Part shown: positions 1 to 11,902 of the stretch, in pieces | How the letters are laid out: the number at the start of each line of letters is the position of its first letter | Position numbering within the stretch: the first letter of the stretch is position 1 | NCBI GenBank assembly: GCA_037349105.1 | Contig: JAYJMM010000037.1 | Span: forward strand, 2,852,001-2,916,000 | Direction of reading: 5' to 3' | Source of the DNA: Limnomonas spitsbergensis | Lineage: Eukaryota > Chlorophyta > Chlorophyceae > Chlamydomonadales | Length of the DNA stretch: 64,000 bases | Translations under genes and position numbers: made by a program | Notes under the pieces: model-generated | What the model was told of the DNA's origin: nothing | Databases searched by the model: none | What the model saw: the letters and a program-made list of their open reading frames with translations, nothing else

Positions 1-996
1 GCTGGTATCCTGCGCTCCTGATGGATCGTGAAAAAATCCTCGCAGGATTTCCTTGTGGCTGTCGTCTCTCTGCGTCAGGCTGCTAGATCCCTCCTTGGAT
101 TTCTGCACAGGTCTGCCCACACTGGGCGGAAACCTGGACAGCGGCGTCCCATACACTGTGGATCCAGCTCCTCTTCTGACCAGCACCCTGCGCGGTCGCA
201 GCTGCTGCCGTGGGCGCAGTCCTGTCTTAGACTGCTGCCCCTTCTCTTCTTGAACTGGGTCTGACAGTTCTTCCTCGGATATTTGGTCAGCCCAGGGATT
301 TCCTACCGGCACAGCTGATTTTTCCCTTTCCTTGCCGACCTGCGAGCTCTGCCTGCCCGCTGCTGGCTGGGGCTCAGCTTCCTCGTGTTTGACCCCTGCA
401 GGCATACTCCTGGCCTCCATTTCCTCTGCTTTCATTCGCTGTTTGTCTGGGCAGGTTTTATCACAGCCTGCAACCTCTCTTGGTGCTGCGGCTTCCTCGG
501 CCCTTTGATCCGGCTGACTGGGTTCGTCTTTGACCCGTTGCGCGACCCTGGACACCCTGGGTGGATTCTGCTGGGGCGTGGCCTTGGGCTCGTAGCTCTG
601 CCGCGTGTCACAGCTCTGGGACACCTCTGTTGCTTGATCCAAAATCAGCTCTGGTGTTCCAGCCTGAGTCTGCCACTGCTCGAATTCCAGGCTGCCCCTG
701 AAATCGGCGGGCACTGGACCCCCTCGGCCGATGCCTTTGCGCGTCACCAGCGCTGAGCCGTCTGCCTGCGCCCCTGCCTCTCTGGGCGGTACGCGACCCG
801 GCTCTGGCACCTTGCAGTTTCCAGCGGGCGGTTCCACTGGCCCTGCCAGCTTCGCCGCCACCAACAGTGCTTCTGCAGCCAGCTCATCACTAGCCTCCAT
901 CAGGTTTACACCCGGCTCCAGCCCCCTCAGACGCCCACTTCTCCGTTGGGCGTCAGGGTGCTGGTGCCTATCGGGATTTAGATCTACGTCTGTCAT
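1..996 (-). CDS. Gag-like or hypothetical ORF, truncated by the left window edge
   Basis: Reading leftward from the ATG at 996-994, the frame stays open to base 1 (332 codons); the first upstream in-frame stop lies near 1090. Such an open frame ending exactly at the window edge is easily overlooked. The product is rich in Glu, Gln, Pro, Arg and Ala, with an N-terminal basic patch (RRSGRLRGLEPG), no predicted membrane segment and no zinc knuckle in the visible part. Composition and position next to repeat DNA resemble the N-terminal part of a retroelement gag-type protein, but no signature motif is visible. It could equally be a host disordered protein. Function is unassigned. Confidence 0.5.
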   Translation of the reverse strand, partial: MTDVDLNPDRHQHPDAQRRSGRLRGLEPGVNLMEASDELAAEALLVAAKLAGPVEPPAGNCKVPEPGRVPPREAGAQADGSALVTRKGIGRGGPVPADFRGSLEFEQWQTQAGTPELILDQATEVSQSCDTRQSYEPKATPQQNPPRVSRVAQRVKDEPSQPDQRAEEAAAPREVAGCDKTCPDKQRMKAEEMEARSMPAGVKHEEAEPQPAAGRQSSQVGKEREKSAVPVGNPWADQISEEELSDPVQEEKGQQSKTGLRPRQQLRPRRVLVRRGAGSTVYGTPLSRFPPSVGRPVQKSKEGSSSLTQRDDSHKEILRGFFHDPSGAQDTS

Positions 997-1690
997 TCTA
1001 CAGGCAATTAACGAACCGCACGGTCCTGCAAGCGTGCTGGCGACACCCTCTACAAGATCTGCTAACGCTAGGCTTCTGCCCCCTTGTTCCTACTGCAATC
1101 TGGTGAGGACTTTGCAAGTCAAGATCGGATGGCAGGTACAGCACTATGCAGGAAAGGCCTCGCCTTCCCGCTTTTCTGCTCACTAGTTTCAATCTGGCGG
1201 AATCCTCCTTCGCCCTTTCAGTTCTTCCCACCTTGCTGGCCGGGCTGCTTCTAGATGTCTCACGTCCCGCGTGGATGTCACACGCCCTGCGTGGATGTTG
1301 CCTTTTGCGTAGCGTCCGCTCAGCTCTGCGTTCCTGCGGGGATCCTTTGGCACACCCACAAGATTTCAAACTTGGATGTTCTATCCACAAGTTTACTTCT
1401 GTCAATGATGAGAAATTGGATCCACCTGATCTCAATCCGCAGTCACACAGGGAATTATCTGCTGGGTGTATAAATCCACAGCCAGATCTTCAAGTCACTT
1501 CTGGACTCAACACTAAGCTGCCACGCTCAGTGATTCTCAGAGTTTAACTTGGCAATCTCTCTCTGGAGATTACCACAGCAAAGTGCAGTTCAAACGCTGT
1601 CCAAGGTCGCTTGCATGCAAACAAAATTCCAATTCCGCTGCACAAACACCTTTAGCAGGAATTGGCAAATCAAGCTGATCAGGCTAGATC

Positions 1691-2150
1691 TACTTCGTCC
1701 CTTTCTAAAGGACACGCGATGTGCGCTTCAGGTCCGTGGCGGACTTCTTTCCTCACGGCAGTGACGGACGCCTACGGGCAGGCTCAGTGACTACACACTG
1801 GCTGCGAGTGCTCAGCGAGTTAAGCAGCGTAGCCGGCTATTTGGTTGTATGGCAATTGACTAAGGGTGCACAGGCCTTCTGGCCGTCTGGGCGCGATCCA
1901 GCTGGGCTATGTTAAGGGCACTTACCGCGCGACTCGCGGTGAGGGTGACGTGACGTGGACTGCGTACTTCTTGTTCGGCAGGGTCTCGGGCCTCTTGCTA
2001 GGTACTTGTCTCCAGCTATCTCAGCGGGAGCTGAGCTAGTCTTGACTTGAGTAAAGGTACTGACTTATGTGAACGTAGGAGGCTTCATACACAGATGACT
2101 GCCGGTGCTTGTTACAGATAGAGGTCTGTCCTTTAGAAAGGGACGAAGTA
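1691..2150. repeat. Inverted-repeat-bounded segment (23-bp perfect arms)
   Basis: Bases 1691-1713 and 2128-2150 are perfect reverse complements (23 bp, starting TACTTCGTCCC). The similarity continues outward over GGCTAG after a 2-base offset. The 414-bp interior shows no ORF of note. No flanking direct duplication is visible, so a transposon boundary is not proven. It lies upstream of the leftward gag-like ORF and could belong to the same element. Confidence 0.6.
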
Positions 2151-2265
2151 ACTAGCCAAGGCAATTGCCGGGATACAGGGACCCGGCAGGCCCAATTCAG
2201 AATACGGTACAATCTGTCAAATCAACCGGCGTAAGCGGGTTTCTAGGTCTCAGTTCAAATCCGTA

Positions 2266-2290
2266 GACTCCGCAGAGAAGCTGCGGAGTC
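2266..2290. repeat. Short perfect hairpin
   Basis: GACTCCGCAG and its reverse complement are separated by a 5-base loop (AGAAG). It lies in otherwise non-coding DNA. There is no T-run after it, so a terminator role is not supported. Confidence 0.5.
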
Positions 2291-4370
2291 CCCGAGGCCG
2301 CTAACTGCGGTCTGAACGGTTCTGTCACGTATACTGTAATATACTGTGACACTAACGGCGCCGCAACATGCCATACAAAACTAGTGAAGGCGTTACAACA
2401 ACAGTGTGACTCAAGGGGGCAGGCACAGGCGACCAAATCTAGGCGAGCAATTAACAAAATGAAGTTCAAAACCAGAAAACAACAAGCTTGAAGGGGGTGG
2501 TCGCAGGCTAGCAACTCTAAACGAAAAAACATCAACAAATAAATAACACCAGAAACTGTGGTACCCGCACATTCAAATTTCAGTACGGACTTGGTTCAGA
2601 ACATATGACCAAACCCATTTCAAGTCTGAATAAATAGCGTATCAATAACCTGCAAACGCTATACAACATATCAAAATATGGCATGGCATGTGCTAGGCAT
2701 TTTCCCCAGCAGAAGGGGGCACGGCTGCTGTATAGTTGTTTAGTCCAAGAGCATCACATTACTGCAACTAAGGATCACCGACCTGGGGCTTGTTTGCCTT
2801 TTGTTACTCAACCTCCTTCCTGCTCCTTCCATTCCAAGATAGCTTCATCTTATGGTATAGGCCAGAGCCTCCATGCCACTATATTTCAAAGGCCTCATAG
2901 TGTGGGCTTCATAAAAGCCGGCATGCGCGCCCCGTCTGATCTCAGCCCTCTGCCGCACGTAGCTTGAAAAGGACTTGCAGTCCAGAGCCAGTTTCAAGGA
3001 TTGAGACCACAAGTCGAGACTGCTAGCTTGGATATTACCTGAGTGTGTCCTCATCGGAGCAACTCCAGTAGTCAGCTTGAGATGAACCCCGCTGTCCGCA
3101 GCAGTGCATGCAATGTTGCTGAAGGCAGCAGCTGCACAGTCCTGGGCGCTGGGCTGCAGCTGCACGAACTATAACCGATTCTCACCGATGGCCTCGGCAC
3201 CGGCCTCTTCACACTACTGCCAGCCAGTGCTGACACTGGATGGACTGGAGCACGAGCAGGGCTAGCAAGGTCACCCATCACCACCGCGCTCTGTTGTTGC
3301 TGCAGCTGCTGCATGGGAGGAGTCATACATAGACCTGCAGGCATATTTGAGGGTACGGTATTTAAGCTAAAATTCAACCACATCACAGCCAATAGCCAGA
3401 GGGCCAGGAGCAGCAAGCCCTGCTGCTTGGTACCCCGCCCAAATGCCGTTCAAGATTTGGATCCCATCGGCCCAGTGTTGGCAACCCAGCAGCTGTTTGT
3501 TCAAAGGTGGTGTGGTCAGCACACAAACACAAATAAACACTGAAAATAACACTGTTATACCCGTATGCACTGACCTGTTTCAGGACTGCTGACCTCCTAC
3601 TGTGTTGAGTGATTTTTTGGTGATCTTGGTCTTGACAGTCCTGAAGGCCGGAGGTGCGAACAAAATATCGAGCAGCGCCTCTGATGAGCCCGTGCTGAAA
3701 GAGCTGTGATTAGACGTACGTGTCGGCACCCATGCCTGTTGGGAGGAGACTGAACCTAGCTCCTCATCCCACTCGAAGATCAGCTTTGCTTGCTCGGCAC
3801 TGACGAGCAGATCTATGCCTGGCGGGCATCCAGCCAGAAGGCCTGCAGTGGCTCCAACAGCAGATGTGCCGTTACGGGGCGTGCCTGTGAACAGTGGATG
3901 GAAAGGGAAATCGGATAAGGGTGCGGTACATGGCTCCCATCCTGCTGCCTGGCAAGCTCCCACAGACATGGACAATATTGATGCTGGAAGCCAACACTGT
4001 GGTCACCGAGTTAAGTCTAAACAGTTGCATCATAACTAAGCAATTCCCATCCTGCCTGCCTGATGCATTCGAACACGCTAGGCAAACGGTTTGCCAGATA
4101 GACGTAAATCGTAGGTAACTCGTCCTCGATTGCCAAATCAGCAACAGAGATATCCGCTTGAAATATCGTGGCCATGTCAGCAGATTCCTGAAAACAAATC
4201 AGATCTCAAGCAGCGCGTACACCCCACGTTTCGCTCTCTGCAAAAAGACGGGGGTTTCCAGATTTTACAGTAGTTCGCACCAGAAGATAGACCGCATTGG
4301 ACAAGCATCTAGACAGACTCTACAGGGCCAATGGGGACCAACCCGGCTTGACCAACATACATCTCATTAT
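2291..4370. other. Intergenic, nothing recognised
   Basis: No exon, domain or clean repeat could be supported. A leftward 131-codon ORF at 3580-3975 has a plausible coding look but no recognisable motif. A segment ending in a CAAATAAACACTG-type tail near 3530-3541 resembles the tail of a dispersed repeat seen elsewhere in the window. Confidence 0.4.
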
Positions 4371-4716
4371 GATGCATGGCTGATGTCAGCTGCTCAACGA
4401 ATTTGGGCAGCCCCTACACGGCCTGCAGCCATCAGTCACTGAGTGTTCAACCAGAGTTCAACCCACCTCCTGGACAAATGGAAACTCTTAATCCACAAGA
4501 AAATGATTACCGTTCGTGATCACTACCGGTTATTCATTTTTACCTTCAACTCGCAGATACATCCCAAGATCCCATTATCATGCATAGCTGAGGTCAGCTG
4601 CTCAGTGAAATGGGGCAGCCCCTACAGCCATCAATGCTCAACCCACCTCGTGGACAGGTGGGAACTCTTAATCCACAAAAAAATACATGAGTTATTATCA
4701 CTTTATCACTAAACTC
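4371..4716. repeat. Two-copy tandem repeat, about 200-bp unit
   Basis: The stretch from about 4371 (GATGCATGGCTGATGTCAGC) is repeated from about 4578 with scattered changes. Both copies share TCAGCTGCTCA, GGGCAGCCCCTAC, TTCAACCCACCTC or a close variant, and AACTCTTAATCCACAA. Confidence 0.75.
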
Positions 4717-4734
4717 GCAGTGCACGGCTGCGCT

Positions 4735-4915
4735 GGCGCCATACCACCTTAAGGGGCCGTTAGCGCCTGAGCGGGCAGCCATTTGAAGGCCATTGGGGAC
4801 CAAACCTTCGACAACCTCACTACTACCGGCGGCCCAAGTAGCAGCGTCTCCGGAACGAAGCCCCACCAGAGTGTGGATGAGGTATAGCTGAAGCACCTCA
4901 AAATAAACACTGTGT
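4735..4915 (+). repeat. Dispersed repeat family B copy (AAAATAAACACTG tail)
   Basis: The unit ends with a GTATAGCTGAAGCACCTCAA stretch and an AAATAAACACTG tail. Related tails occur near 60,570-60,620, 62,605-62,650 and 63,790-63,960, and in reverse near 51,800-51,965. The shared 3' tail and variable 5' extent suggest a short interspersed element, but copies are too diverged for firm boundaries by eye. Confidence 0.45.
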
Positions 4916-5750
4916 TGCAGCCTCCATTGCTATGGGAGGAAGGGCGCAGTGACAAGGATCATACATACGAGGCAGATGTGAGCCAGTGGGGGGAGGGGGG
5001 TTGCATACGAAAGTAAACCCCATCATCCAAAATATGTGCAACGATCCCTGGCTGACCCTTCCCCCACTCACCCCTCCGGAACCTAGTCAACCTTCATTTT
5101 CCAGTCAGATCAGAAAATCAGAATTCTGGGGTGTGGCAGTCAGGCAGGGGTCAATTCCAATCAACTTAATCTTCTGCTCCTTGGGGAGCCCCTTGACCCC
5201 CCCCTTAAACTCCTGTGCTGATGGCATATCTCGACACATGCGCCACCGTCAATTGACCAGGGTGGGCTAGTGGGCTGGCTCATTTAAAATTAAAAGCTCC
5301 ACACATAAGGGTGGGATGGTACCCGCAATGCTCATGCAGACGGTGCAAGCCACTGGTCGGTTGGTCCATGGATTGGTGACATTACCCCTTTCAGTAGCCG
5401 CCTGGGCATGTGGGGGGCAAGATCATAATGACATCTTGTAGTTCAGGGGGCAAAGGGGCTTGACTGCCAGCATGCTGTTACTAGAGCCTTTGCCCATGCC
5501 CGTTTTACATTGGTCTGATGCCCGGGCTCCACCCACAACGCCACAGAAACTGCATACCTCAACACCACTCAGCTCCAAGCTGCATGCTTAGTACCGCTGG
5601 GCTCCAAGCTGCATGCTACGCTACTTTGGCGCAGCAGGATGCACGCTGCAACGTGCAATGGCATAGCTGACAGCTTGATCATCTTCCCACAGCCATGAAC
5701 CCTGCACTCCATATGTCAGTATGTTATATGTGCGTCCCCAACTACTGTGA
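4916..5750. other. Intergenic with short direct repeats
   Basis: No gene seen. Around 5568-5625 a phrase containing CTCCAAGCTGCATGCT is duplicated. Confidence 0.4.
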
Positions 5751-6620
5751 AGTTTTGTGAAGTTTTTACAGTCCAGCGGGGCATCACGTTTGATGCATGG
5801 GACTTGTGCCCGTAAACCGGTACAGGCACTGCTTATGGTCCCTGCTCCTGCTGAAGATCCTCCAGCTGCTGGCCATCACAAATTGGCCAGGGCTTGGCAT
5901 CATCGCCTCCGAGGCTTGCAAGCTCTGTGAAGTTTTTTGTGAAGTTTTTACAGTCCAACAGAGCATCACAATTGATGCATGGGACATGTGCCCGTAAACC
6001 GGTACAGGCACTTGATACACTAGGACAGAAAGCGAAAACCAGTGACCCCCCTGGGCAAGCAACTAGCACACAACCACGACAGTGGCGTGGGAATGAACCC
6101 CATAGTGCAGAAGATAAGCCCCAGCCATAAAACATGACGTGGGTGCAAAAGAGTTCGATTGAGCACCGCTTAGAGAGTTAGGGGGGAGACAGGAATTTTG
6201 GCAGAGTTTTGAGATGATTCTCTCTTTTCATCATACACTGAAAGATAAAACAACCAAATTTCTTCCAGAACACATATGCAGAATCCGCTGCATTAAGTTT
6301 GCCCCACACTCCATTTGTGTACCGTTTCATGGCCTCATCCTCGTCCTCTAAGAAATTATGGAAAGTAAGGTTAAACTGAAAACGAAGGTCTGTATAGAAC
6401 GGGCAGTAAATCATGTGAAGCTCATCCTCCCGACATCTGTGGGAACTAAGCTGACATGCTCAAGCTGTGGCGTGACGCTGATGGAAGCTGACCGGGGCCC
6501 CCACCAGCTGGGCATGCAGGCAGCTGAAGATGTTGTCAAGGGTCGACAGTTCGACACCTCGCACGGCGCAATGATATCCTGAGGAGGGTGTTGTGGCATC
6601 TCTAGTGACATTGCGAAGCC
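5751..6620 (-). mobile_element. 5'-truncated LINE-B fragment with duplicated 3' tail
   Basis: Bases 5935-6410 closely match 13,500-13,955, the 3' end of the larger LINE-B copy, in the same orientation. Reading leftward, a C-terminal ORF2 segment (6178-6414, extendable upstream in a shifted frame) contains CREDELHMIYCPFYTDLR. This resembles the His/Cys knuckle region at the end of LINE ORF2 proteins. The tail motif (AGTTTTTACAGTCCA and GTGCCCGTAAACCGGTACAG) also occurs separately at 5760-5830, so the 3' end is duplicated. The 5' limit is unclear, around 6.6 kb. Truncated and inactive. Confidence 0.8.
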
Positions 6621-6639
6621 TATACCACATCACAGGGGA

Positions 6640-8900
6640 GGCTGACGGTCTGCCTCCCCTTCTCTGGATGTCATAGTGACTGCCAATGCCAACCCACAAT
6701 GCCATCCCCTTTGCCATGGCATTGCAAAGAGAATGGCCTTGTGGGCTGGCCGCTGGCATCTTGAGTAGGACACCGACTTTCCCACCCTGCCGCTGATGCG
6801 GGCTTTAGGGTGTCGCCTCAGCAGCAGCTCCTGGCCTTGTTGCTATTGTTGTAAGGGCAACTGTCTGGACGGCAGCAACAGTAAGCGCGAGAGCTGCCGC
6901 TGGAGCCGGAGTAGGAAAGGATAATGTCAATGTAGTTGTGCCCTCTTCTCCTTGGCCAGCCCTTCAGCCCCTGTTGCACTTTCTCCTCTGTTGGTGATTC
7001 CTACTACAACTACTGGGTTGTCTGTAAATTTTAGACCCTTGACCAATGCTCACAGGCAGCCATTCCTTAAATCATAGAGCCACTAAGGATTGCGGTAAAT
7101 CAAGGCGCATATTGAGGTAGGTGCAGCCAGCGGTCTACCATATGGCCTAAGTTGCCTACGCTAGCCGCCGCATTGCATTAGGCCAAACAGTGAGCAGGCA
7201 AAATCATGCACGGTGCTAGCATGATCTTCTCCGATGGGGGCGAAGCCCAAGTCCCTCACACAGTAACACAATAACCAGTAATTAGATCCTAGCGGCTCCT
7301 CGCTTGCTCCGTTCGATTATGGCATGCATGAAAGGGATGGAGCGCCACTGCCCAACAGCCTGGTCGGTCTGTTTGGCAAGAAATCTTAGATTGTGCTGCT
7401 TCGCAACTCGAAAAAGGCATCCTGCTGCTCATGTTACCGGTAGCTTAAAGATCAAAGGATTAGCAGTCGGAACGGTAGGAGGGCCTGACTGCTGCACCCA
7501 GGCAACCACGAGGCAGCAGCAGCCAACTCAAGGGCATGTTCTGCCCGTCCGCAGTATCTTTGCTCGCCAAAGTAGCACGGCTGCATGCTCATGTCATGCC
7601 TTCTGCACCCTACGACAAAGGGGCCATGCCAAGTCCGGCATGGCCATGCAAGCGCACAGCATGAATTATGCAAGCCATGAGCCATGTTGATTGACCGGGA
7701 ACCAGATTGCCAACACCATGCCGCTGAGTTGTTGACTGTCACTGCACACTTGGCGCGAGTTGGGAGTTAAGACCTCATGTCATGCTGCCACCACGTGCTA
7801 CCCACAACATATATAGAAACGCGCCAGCCACCAAATTGGGCGCGTCCTCTGCAGCCAGGCGAGCAATGGGTTTGGCATGTTTGTAGGACGGTGCCAAACC
7901 CATCCGCCTCAGATTTGGAACAGGGTCGCAAATCCTCAAGCAACGAGGACAGATATAGTACGCTGAGGTTGCTGGGCGGTGGCACTGGTAATGAACTTGT
8001 CACTGCATCTTGCTGGCGGGTTGTGGTGTAAGTAGCATCCATGTCAAGCATACAGCCGCGCTCTGACGGGTGACCGAGAAGCTTGCTTGCCGAGCAAGAA
8101 ATGGGTGCAGTCCAAGCTGGCAGAGTGGCAGCTGCTGTGCGTCGCAGCGGTTGCTGACTTAAGCCAGGTAGCCGAGCATGCAGCTGCGCTCAGGCAGGCG
8201 AACGAGCAGCTCACTGAGCAAAGTCGGGTGCAGTCCGAGCTGATGGCAGTGCTGTGAAATGATGAAAGTGCAGTTACAAGACGCCAGCTTTCATTGGTGG
8301 GTAGCTCCAGGCCCTGCTAGATGGCACTGCAGGCAAGCACTTTACATGATACTCTGCTACAGATTCAGTGTCAGCATTCGTCTCGGGTGCCATCATCTGG
8401 ATGCAGATGTTCAGTGCAGTCAACTCTGGGCGGCATTACGTTTAGCCCCTGATTTAGCGATTACTGAGCGCTCCTGCACATTCTCTGAGTAGGCACCACC
8501 TACCTCAACGTGAGTCCCCGTCCACGACTTTCAAAATTACTTACTGGTATATCTACTACCACTGGTATAGTCAAACTGATGAGTAATATCCCCTGGTAAT
8601 ATCTTGCGTAATCATATGGCGGTTTTGAATCTTGCCACCTGTCAGTGTGTCAGCGTGCGTGTCAGTCGGTCTGCTGGAAGAGGCCGACGTTTCCACTCTG
8701 CCGTCTTCACCCACGGTCTTGACCTTCAGGTTTGGAGAGAAATTCCGTCTGTAAATTAATGAAGGATGTCTTGATTCACTGTATCGCATCCACCATCCAT
8801 GCATATTACAATTTACAAAGCACCAGCTCGGTTGATTGATTACTGATATTGGCTGACACATGATGACGTGACCCCTATGGGCGCAGCCGTCAACCGGGCC
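6640..8900. other. Intergenic, nothing recognised
   Basis: No supportable exon or repeat was found. Several 80-130 codon ORFs on both strands overlap one another and lack motifs. Confidence 0.4.
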
Positions 8901-9202
8901 ATGCGAGTTTGTTCGAACAGTCGGGCATATGAATGTGAATGCAAAGCGGCGCAGAAAATGCGAAGTTCTGCCTATTGTGCATGACGTGGCGGGTGGTAAG
9001 TCGAACGCGAGGACGAAGAATGGTGCGACGAAAAAAGAAACGAGGTGCGTTATGCGTGATGTGGCGCGGGGGAGATTCGACACGCCGGACTGGCAAGGTG
9101 TGAACACGATTGACGACAACGAGTCATCAATAAGGCCAAACGTCATGTCTGAGCATTACCTTAATTGGACGGTGCCTGTCGGAACGCGCCTATTGAGACT
9201 CT

Positions 9203-9676
9203 GTGCGTCTGTGTATATTGTGTTCTTCTATACTAGCGTTCCGTATCAACGTTGCATTCGTCACCAGTGTTTGTGGGATGTCACTGTCTTTGAGAACTGG
9301 GGCTCCCGGTCCCGAGCCTCCCTGCTTGGAACAGGCCTGCGTCAGAAAGCACATTGTGCAGCTGCCCGAATCAGACTCTCCTCCCGTCAGTGTCGAGTCT
9401 GGTGCCAGCCGCTGGTACACAATCGTCGAGACCATGAGGGTGCCGTCTTTTGGGCCGCAGCGCGTACAGCAATTGCTCTCGGATGCAGTGGAGGCTGCTT
9501 TGTGTGATGACCACTGGTCTAGCTCTGGCATTATCGAGCTGCTGACTAGATCGCTGGACAGCGCCTGTCGTGGCTATGCCGAGTCGGCGAGGAAAGCTGC
9601 TGTCGGGCTTCTGGATTTCCACCAAGTCGTGCTCAAGTACCGACAAACCGTCGGCTCCAGCGGTGAGAAGCAATAA
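9203..9676 (+). CDS. Unrecognised ORF, possible upstream exon
   Basis: A 157-codon rightward ORF. The second half (from about residue 75) is an even, soluble, helix-compatible sequence with ETMRVPSFGPQRVQQLL and ALCDDHWSSSGIIELL. The first 25 residues look like non-coding read-through. It is followed at once by the larger ORF in another frame (9667-10494). A donor at 9637 (CAA|GTACC) joined to an acceptor at 9725 (CTGTTTTCAG|) would fuse the two in frame, suggesting exons of one gene; this splice is inferred. No family recognised. Confidence 0.35.
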   Translation: MRLCILCSSILAFRINVAFVTSVCGMSLSLRTGAPGPEPPCLEQACVRKHIVQLPESDSPPVSVESGASRWYTIVETMRVPSFGPQRVQQLLSDAVEAALCDDHWSSSGIIELLTRSLDSACRGYAESARKAAVGLLDFHQVVLKYRQTVGSSGEKQ

Positions 9677-10494
9677 GGATTAATCGGGGGCCAGATACTA
9701 GCGAATGCTGCGCACCTGTTTTCAGTCACTGTGGGGCGTTGACATTGGTCTCGGGAAACGTGACGGTGTGGTCATCGCGGGGCAATGAACGCCACGTGCT
9801 TCACCCAGTCGCCCTGCAAACCTTGGGAGAAGAGGAAGATTGGTCTCTCTCCTCACTTTCGCCTTTCCGTCCTCTGTCCCAAACCCCACTGACAGGCAAG
9901 AACAAGTCAACAAACTCGTCCGAGAGCTCCGATGTTAGCCAAGAGTCGGATGGCGCCGGCGCTTCCACCGACACCTCAAACCTGCTCCAGCGTGCCCCCA
10001 GCGACGAAACTATGTTCCAGGTACCATTGTCTCCAGTTGACAGCAATGGCGACAAGGTCTGCCTGCGCAAGCGCCGGCGCAGCTCCTCGGGCGCTGCTGC
10101 TGCTGCTGCTTGCGATATGGACGCACCTGCCATGACCACATGGATAGGCTCTGTCTGCTTCCTTGGAGATGGGACAACGCCGGGTGCAGAGCTCTGCAGC
10201 ATTGCAATGGAGGTGCCGACAGCGGTGCTGAGTGAGTTCCCCGCATCCAAGATGGTCGCGTCAGGCGTTGCTAAACGCTGCGATGTCATGATTCAGGGAC
10301 GGCTTGCATGTCGAACCACAGTCACCTATGCGAGCCCCGCACAGCAGCGGCAGCTGCACCGCATGGCGGAAGCCCAGCTGGTTGCCCTGGCGCCGCTTCA
10401 GTCTGACTGCGACGCTGTGCTTGTCCCATATATAGAGAAGGCGACAGGGGAGGTCAAGGTGGTTATGTTCCTCGCTGAGCTGCTCATGCAGTAG
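9667..10494 (+). CDS. Unrecognised ORF, probable 3' exon of a host or element gene
   Basis: The frame is open from 9667 to the TAG at 10,492-10,494. No ATG lies near its start (the first in-frame ATG is about 90 codons in), so it is better read as an exon than as a complete gene. The N-terminal half is Ser/Thr-rich and low complexity. A basic cluster, LRKRRRSSSG, is followed by an Ala run and looks like a nuclear localisation signal. The C-terminal 120 residues (GSVCFLGDGTTPGAEL to VVMFLAELLMQ) look globular. No catalytic motif or family is recognised. The nearest partner is the ORF just upstream. Confidence 0.4.
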   Translation, partial: EAIRINRGPDTSECCAPVFSHCGALTLVSGNVTVWSSRGNERHVLHPVALQTLGEEEDWSLSSLSPFRPLSQTPLTGKNKSTNSSESSDVSQESDGAGASTDTSNLLQRAPSDETMFQVPLSPVDSNGDKVCLRKRRRSSSGAAAAAACDMDAPAMTTWIGSVCFLGDGTTPGAELCSIAMEVPTAVLSEFPASKMVASGVAKRCDVMIQGRLACRTTVTYASPAQQRQLHRMAEAQLVALAPLQSDCDAVLVPYIEKATGEVKVVMFLAELLMQ

Positions 10495-11900
10495 CCGCGC
10501 AGCATGATTCAATGGCTGAGCTGCTGTTGCATCAACTGCCAAACGTGATGCAGGAGCCATTGATGCATAAGTTACGCTCGGTGACACTTAAGCTAATCTA
10601 CTTAATCAGTTGTTGTGCAACGTCGCACCACTATCCGGTAGACAGCTCACCGATCGTTCAGAACTTATGTTAACTTTTGGGAGGGGAGGGGTCAAGCTTC
10701 TGCCCTCGCCCAATCGGTGAAACTGAACCTGTTTGTGAACCGCAGACCCTGACCATTGCCAAGCTTTTGCTTGCTGGTCCTTTCCCAGGTATTTTTTCAA
10801 CGCTACACAGGTTGGCCGCCAGCCTCCTTGGAAGTTATAAACTACTGACAGTTTATTTTATGCAGTACGCATATATATCAAAGCCCCAACAAAAAATGTA
10901 GGCCTGGTGTCCCAGAAGTTTGTGAGTGGGGCAATTGAAGTGAATGTGGAGAAGTGGTGTCTAATTGTGTCTAAAATGCTTGAGAATTTGGGTTGCAGGC
11001 TGATGAATGTACACCAAAACCGATTTTTGCTTTTGTATTTACTGATAGAAAAGATGCAGCCATCCGTTCCATATGCTTGGAAGGATAACGATCAGTGTTT
11101 GAGAGATTTTGTGGACAGCCATCCGTTCCATATGCTTGGAGGGATAATGATGTGTTTGAGAGATTTTGTGGGGTGGGCTGGGGGGAAGAAAATGTCGTGT
11201 TCAGTGGTGGACGAGTGCCCAAGTTTGACGCGATGACGTAGAAGTTGTTTAATGGTCATGTGCCTTGAAACATGTCAATTTTATTGCCTGTTCTCGTGCT
11301 CCTGGTGGATCTAGGGACGGAAGGATTGATAATTGACTCCATTTATTATGACTGTTTGGTGCAGCACATGGAAGTTGTTGTGCCTCCCCTGCTTCAGAGG
11401 GGGAGCTTGTCTCGTCCGGCTCACATAATTTTCTGAAAAACCAGTTCTCGTTCAAAGAGATCAATCTTGTTACTAAAATATTCACGATATTAAAGTGTTT
11501 TGTACCTGAAGTTTGTCTGGAGTGTTTGCCTACACAGCCGAAGCAGTTGGACTGTGGAGAAGGTTATGGATGATGATAATTAAACGACAATTTTACATCA
11601 TCCGCGGGGTATCCACAGATGTACAAAATGTCCGGATGGTATTTGTGTTCCATCTTTGTTTCGGCAGTCTTGGCATGTGCTAAACAATTGTTATTTTCCT
11701 TTTTGAAGAAGAGAGTATTCCTATGGAAACAGAGAATTTGATAGGATTCGTTTTACCAGGGGTTTACCCCTAGTCGTCTAGTTGTTTGTAACTATTTACG
11801 AATTTGCTCAAGAATCTGTTCCTATGAGAACACTTCAGGACATGTCGATGGCACCGTCTGAAAGGCGTGCCTTGCGAAGTAATAAGGACTGTCATTATGA
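10495..11900. other. AT-richer intergenic DNA with a two-copy 59-bp repeat
   Basis: Composition becomes visibly AT-richer than the flanks. A 59-bp unit beginning CAGCCATCCGTTCCATATGC occurs at 11,057 and again at 11,116. No coding region is supported. Confidence 0.5.
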
Positions 11901-11902
11901 GT

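Noticed and set aside
2190..2290. Possible tRNA gene (AGTTCAAATCC B-box-like string followed by a hairpin)
   Set aside because: No matching A box at proper distance and no acceptor or anticodon stem could be paired.
3580..3975. 131-codon minus-strand ORF with plausible composition
   Set aside because: No recognisable motif, no supporting splice context or neighbours; left unannotated.
8571..9146. 191-codon minus-strand ORF
   Set aside because: Lies opposite another long frame, has no motif and ends in low-confidence sequence; probably chance.
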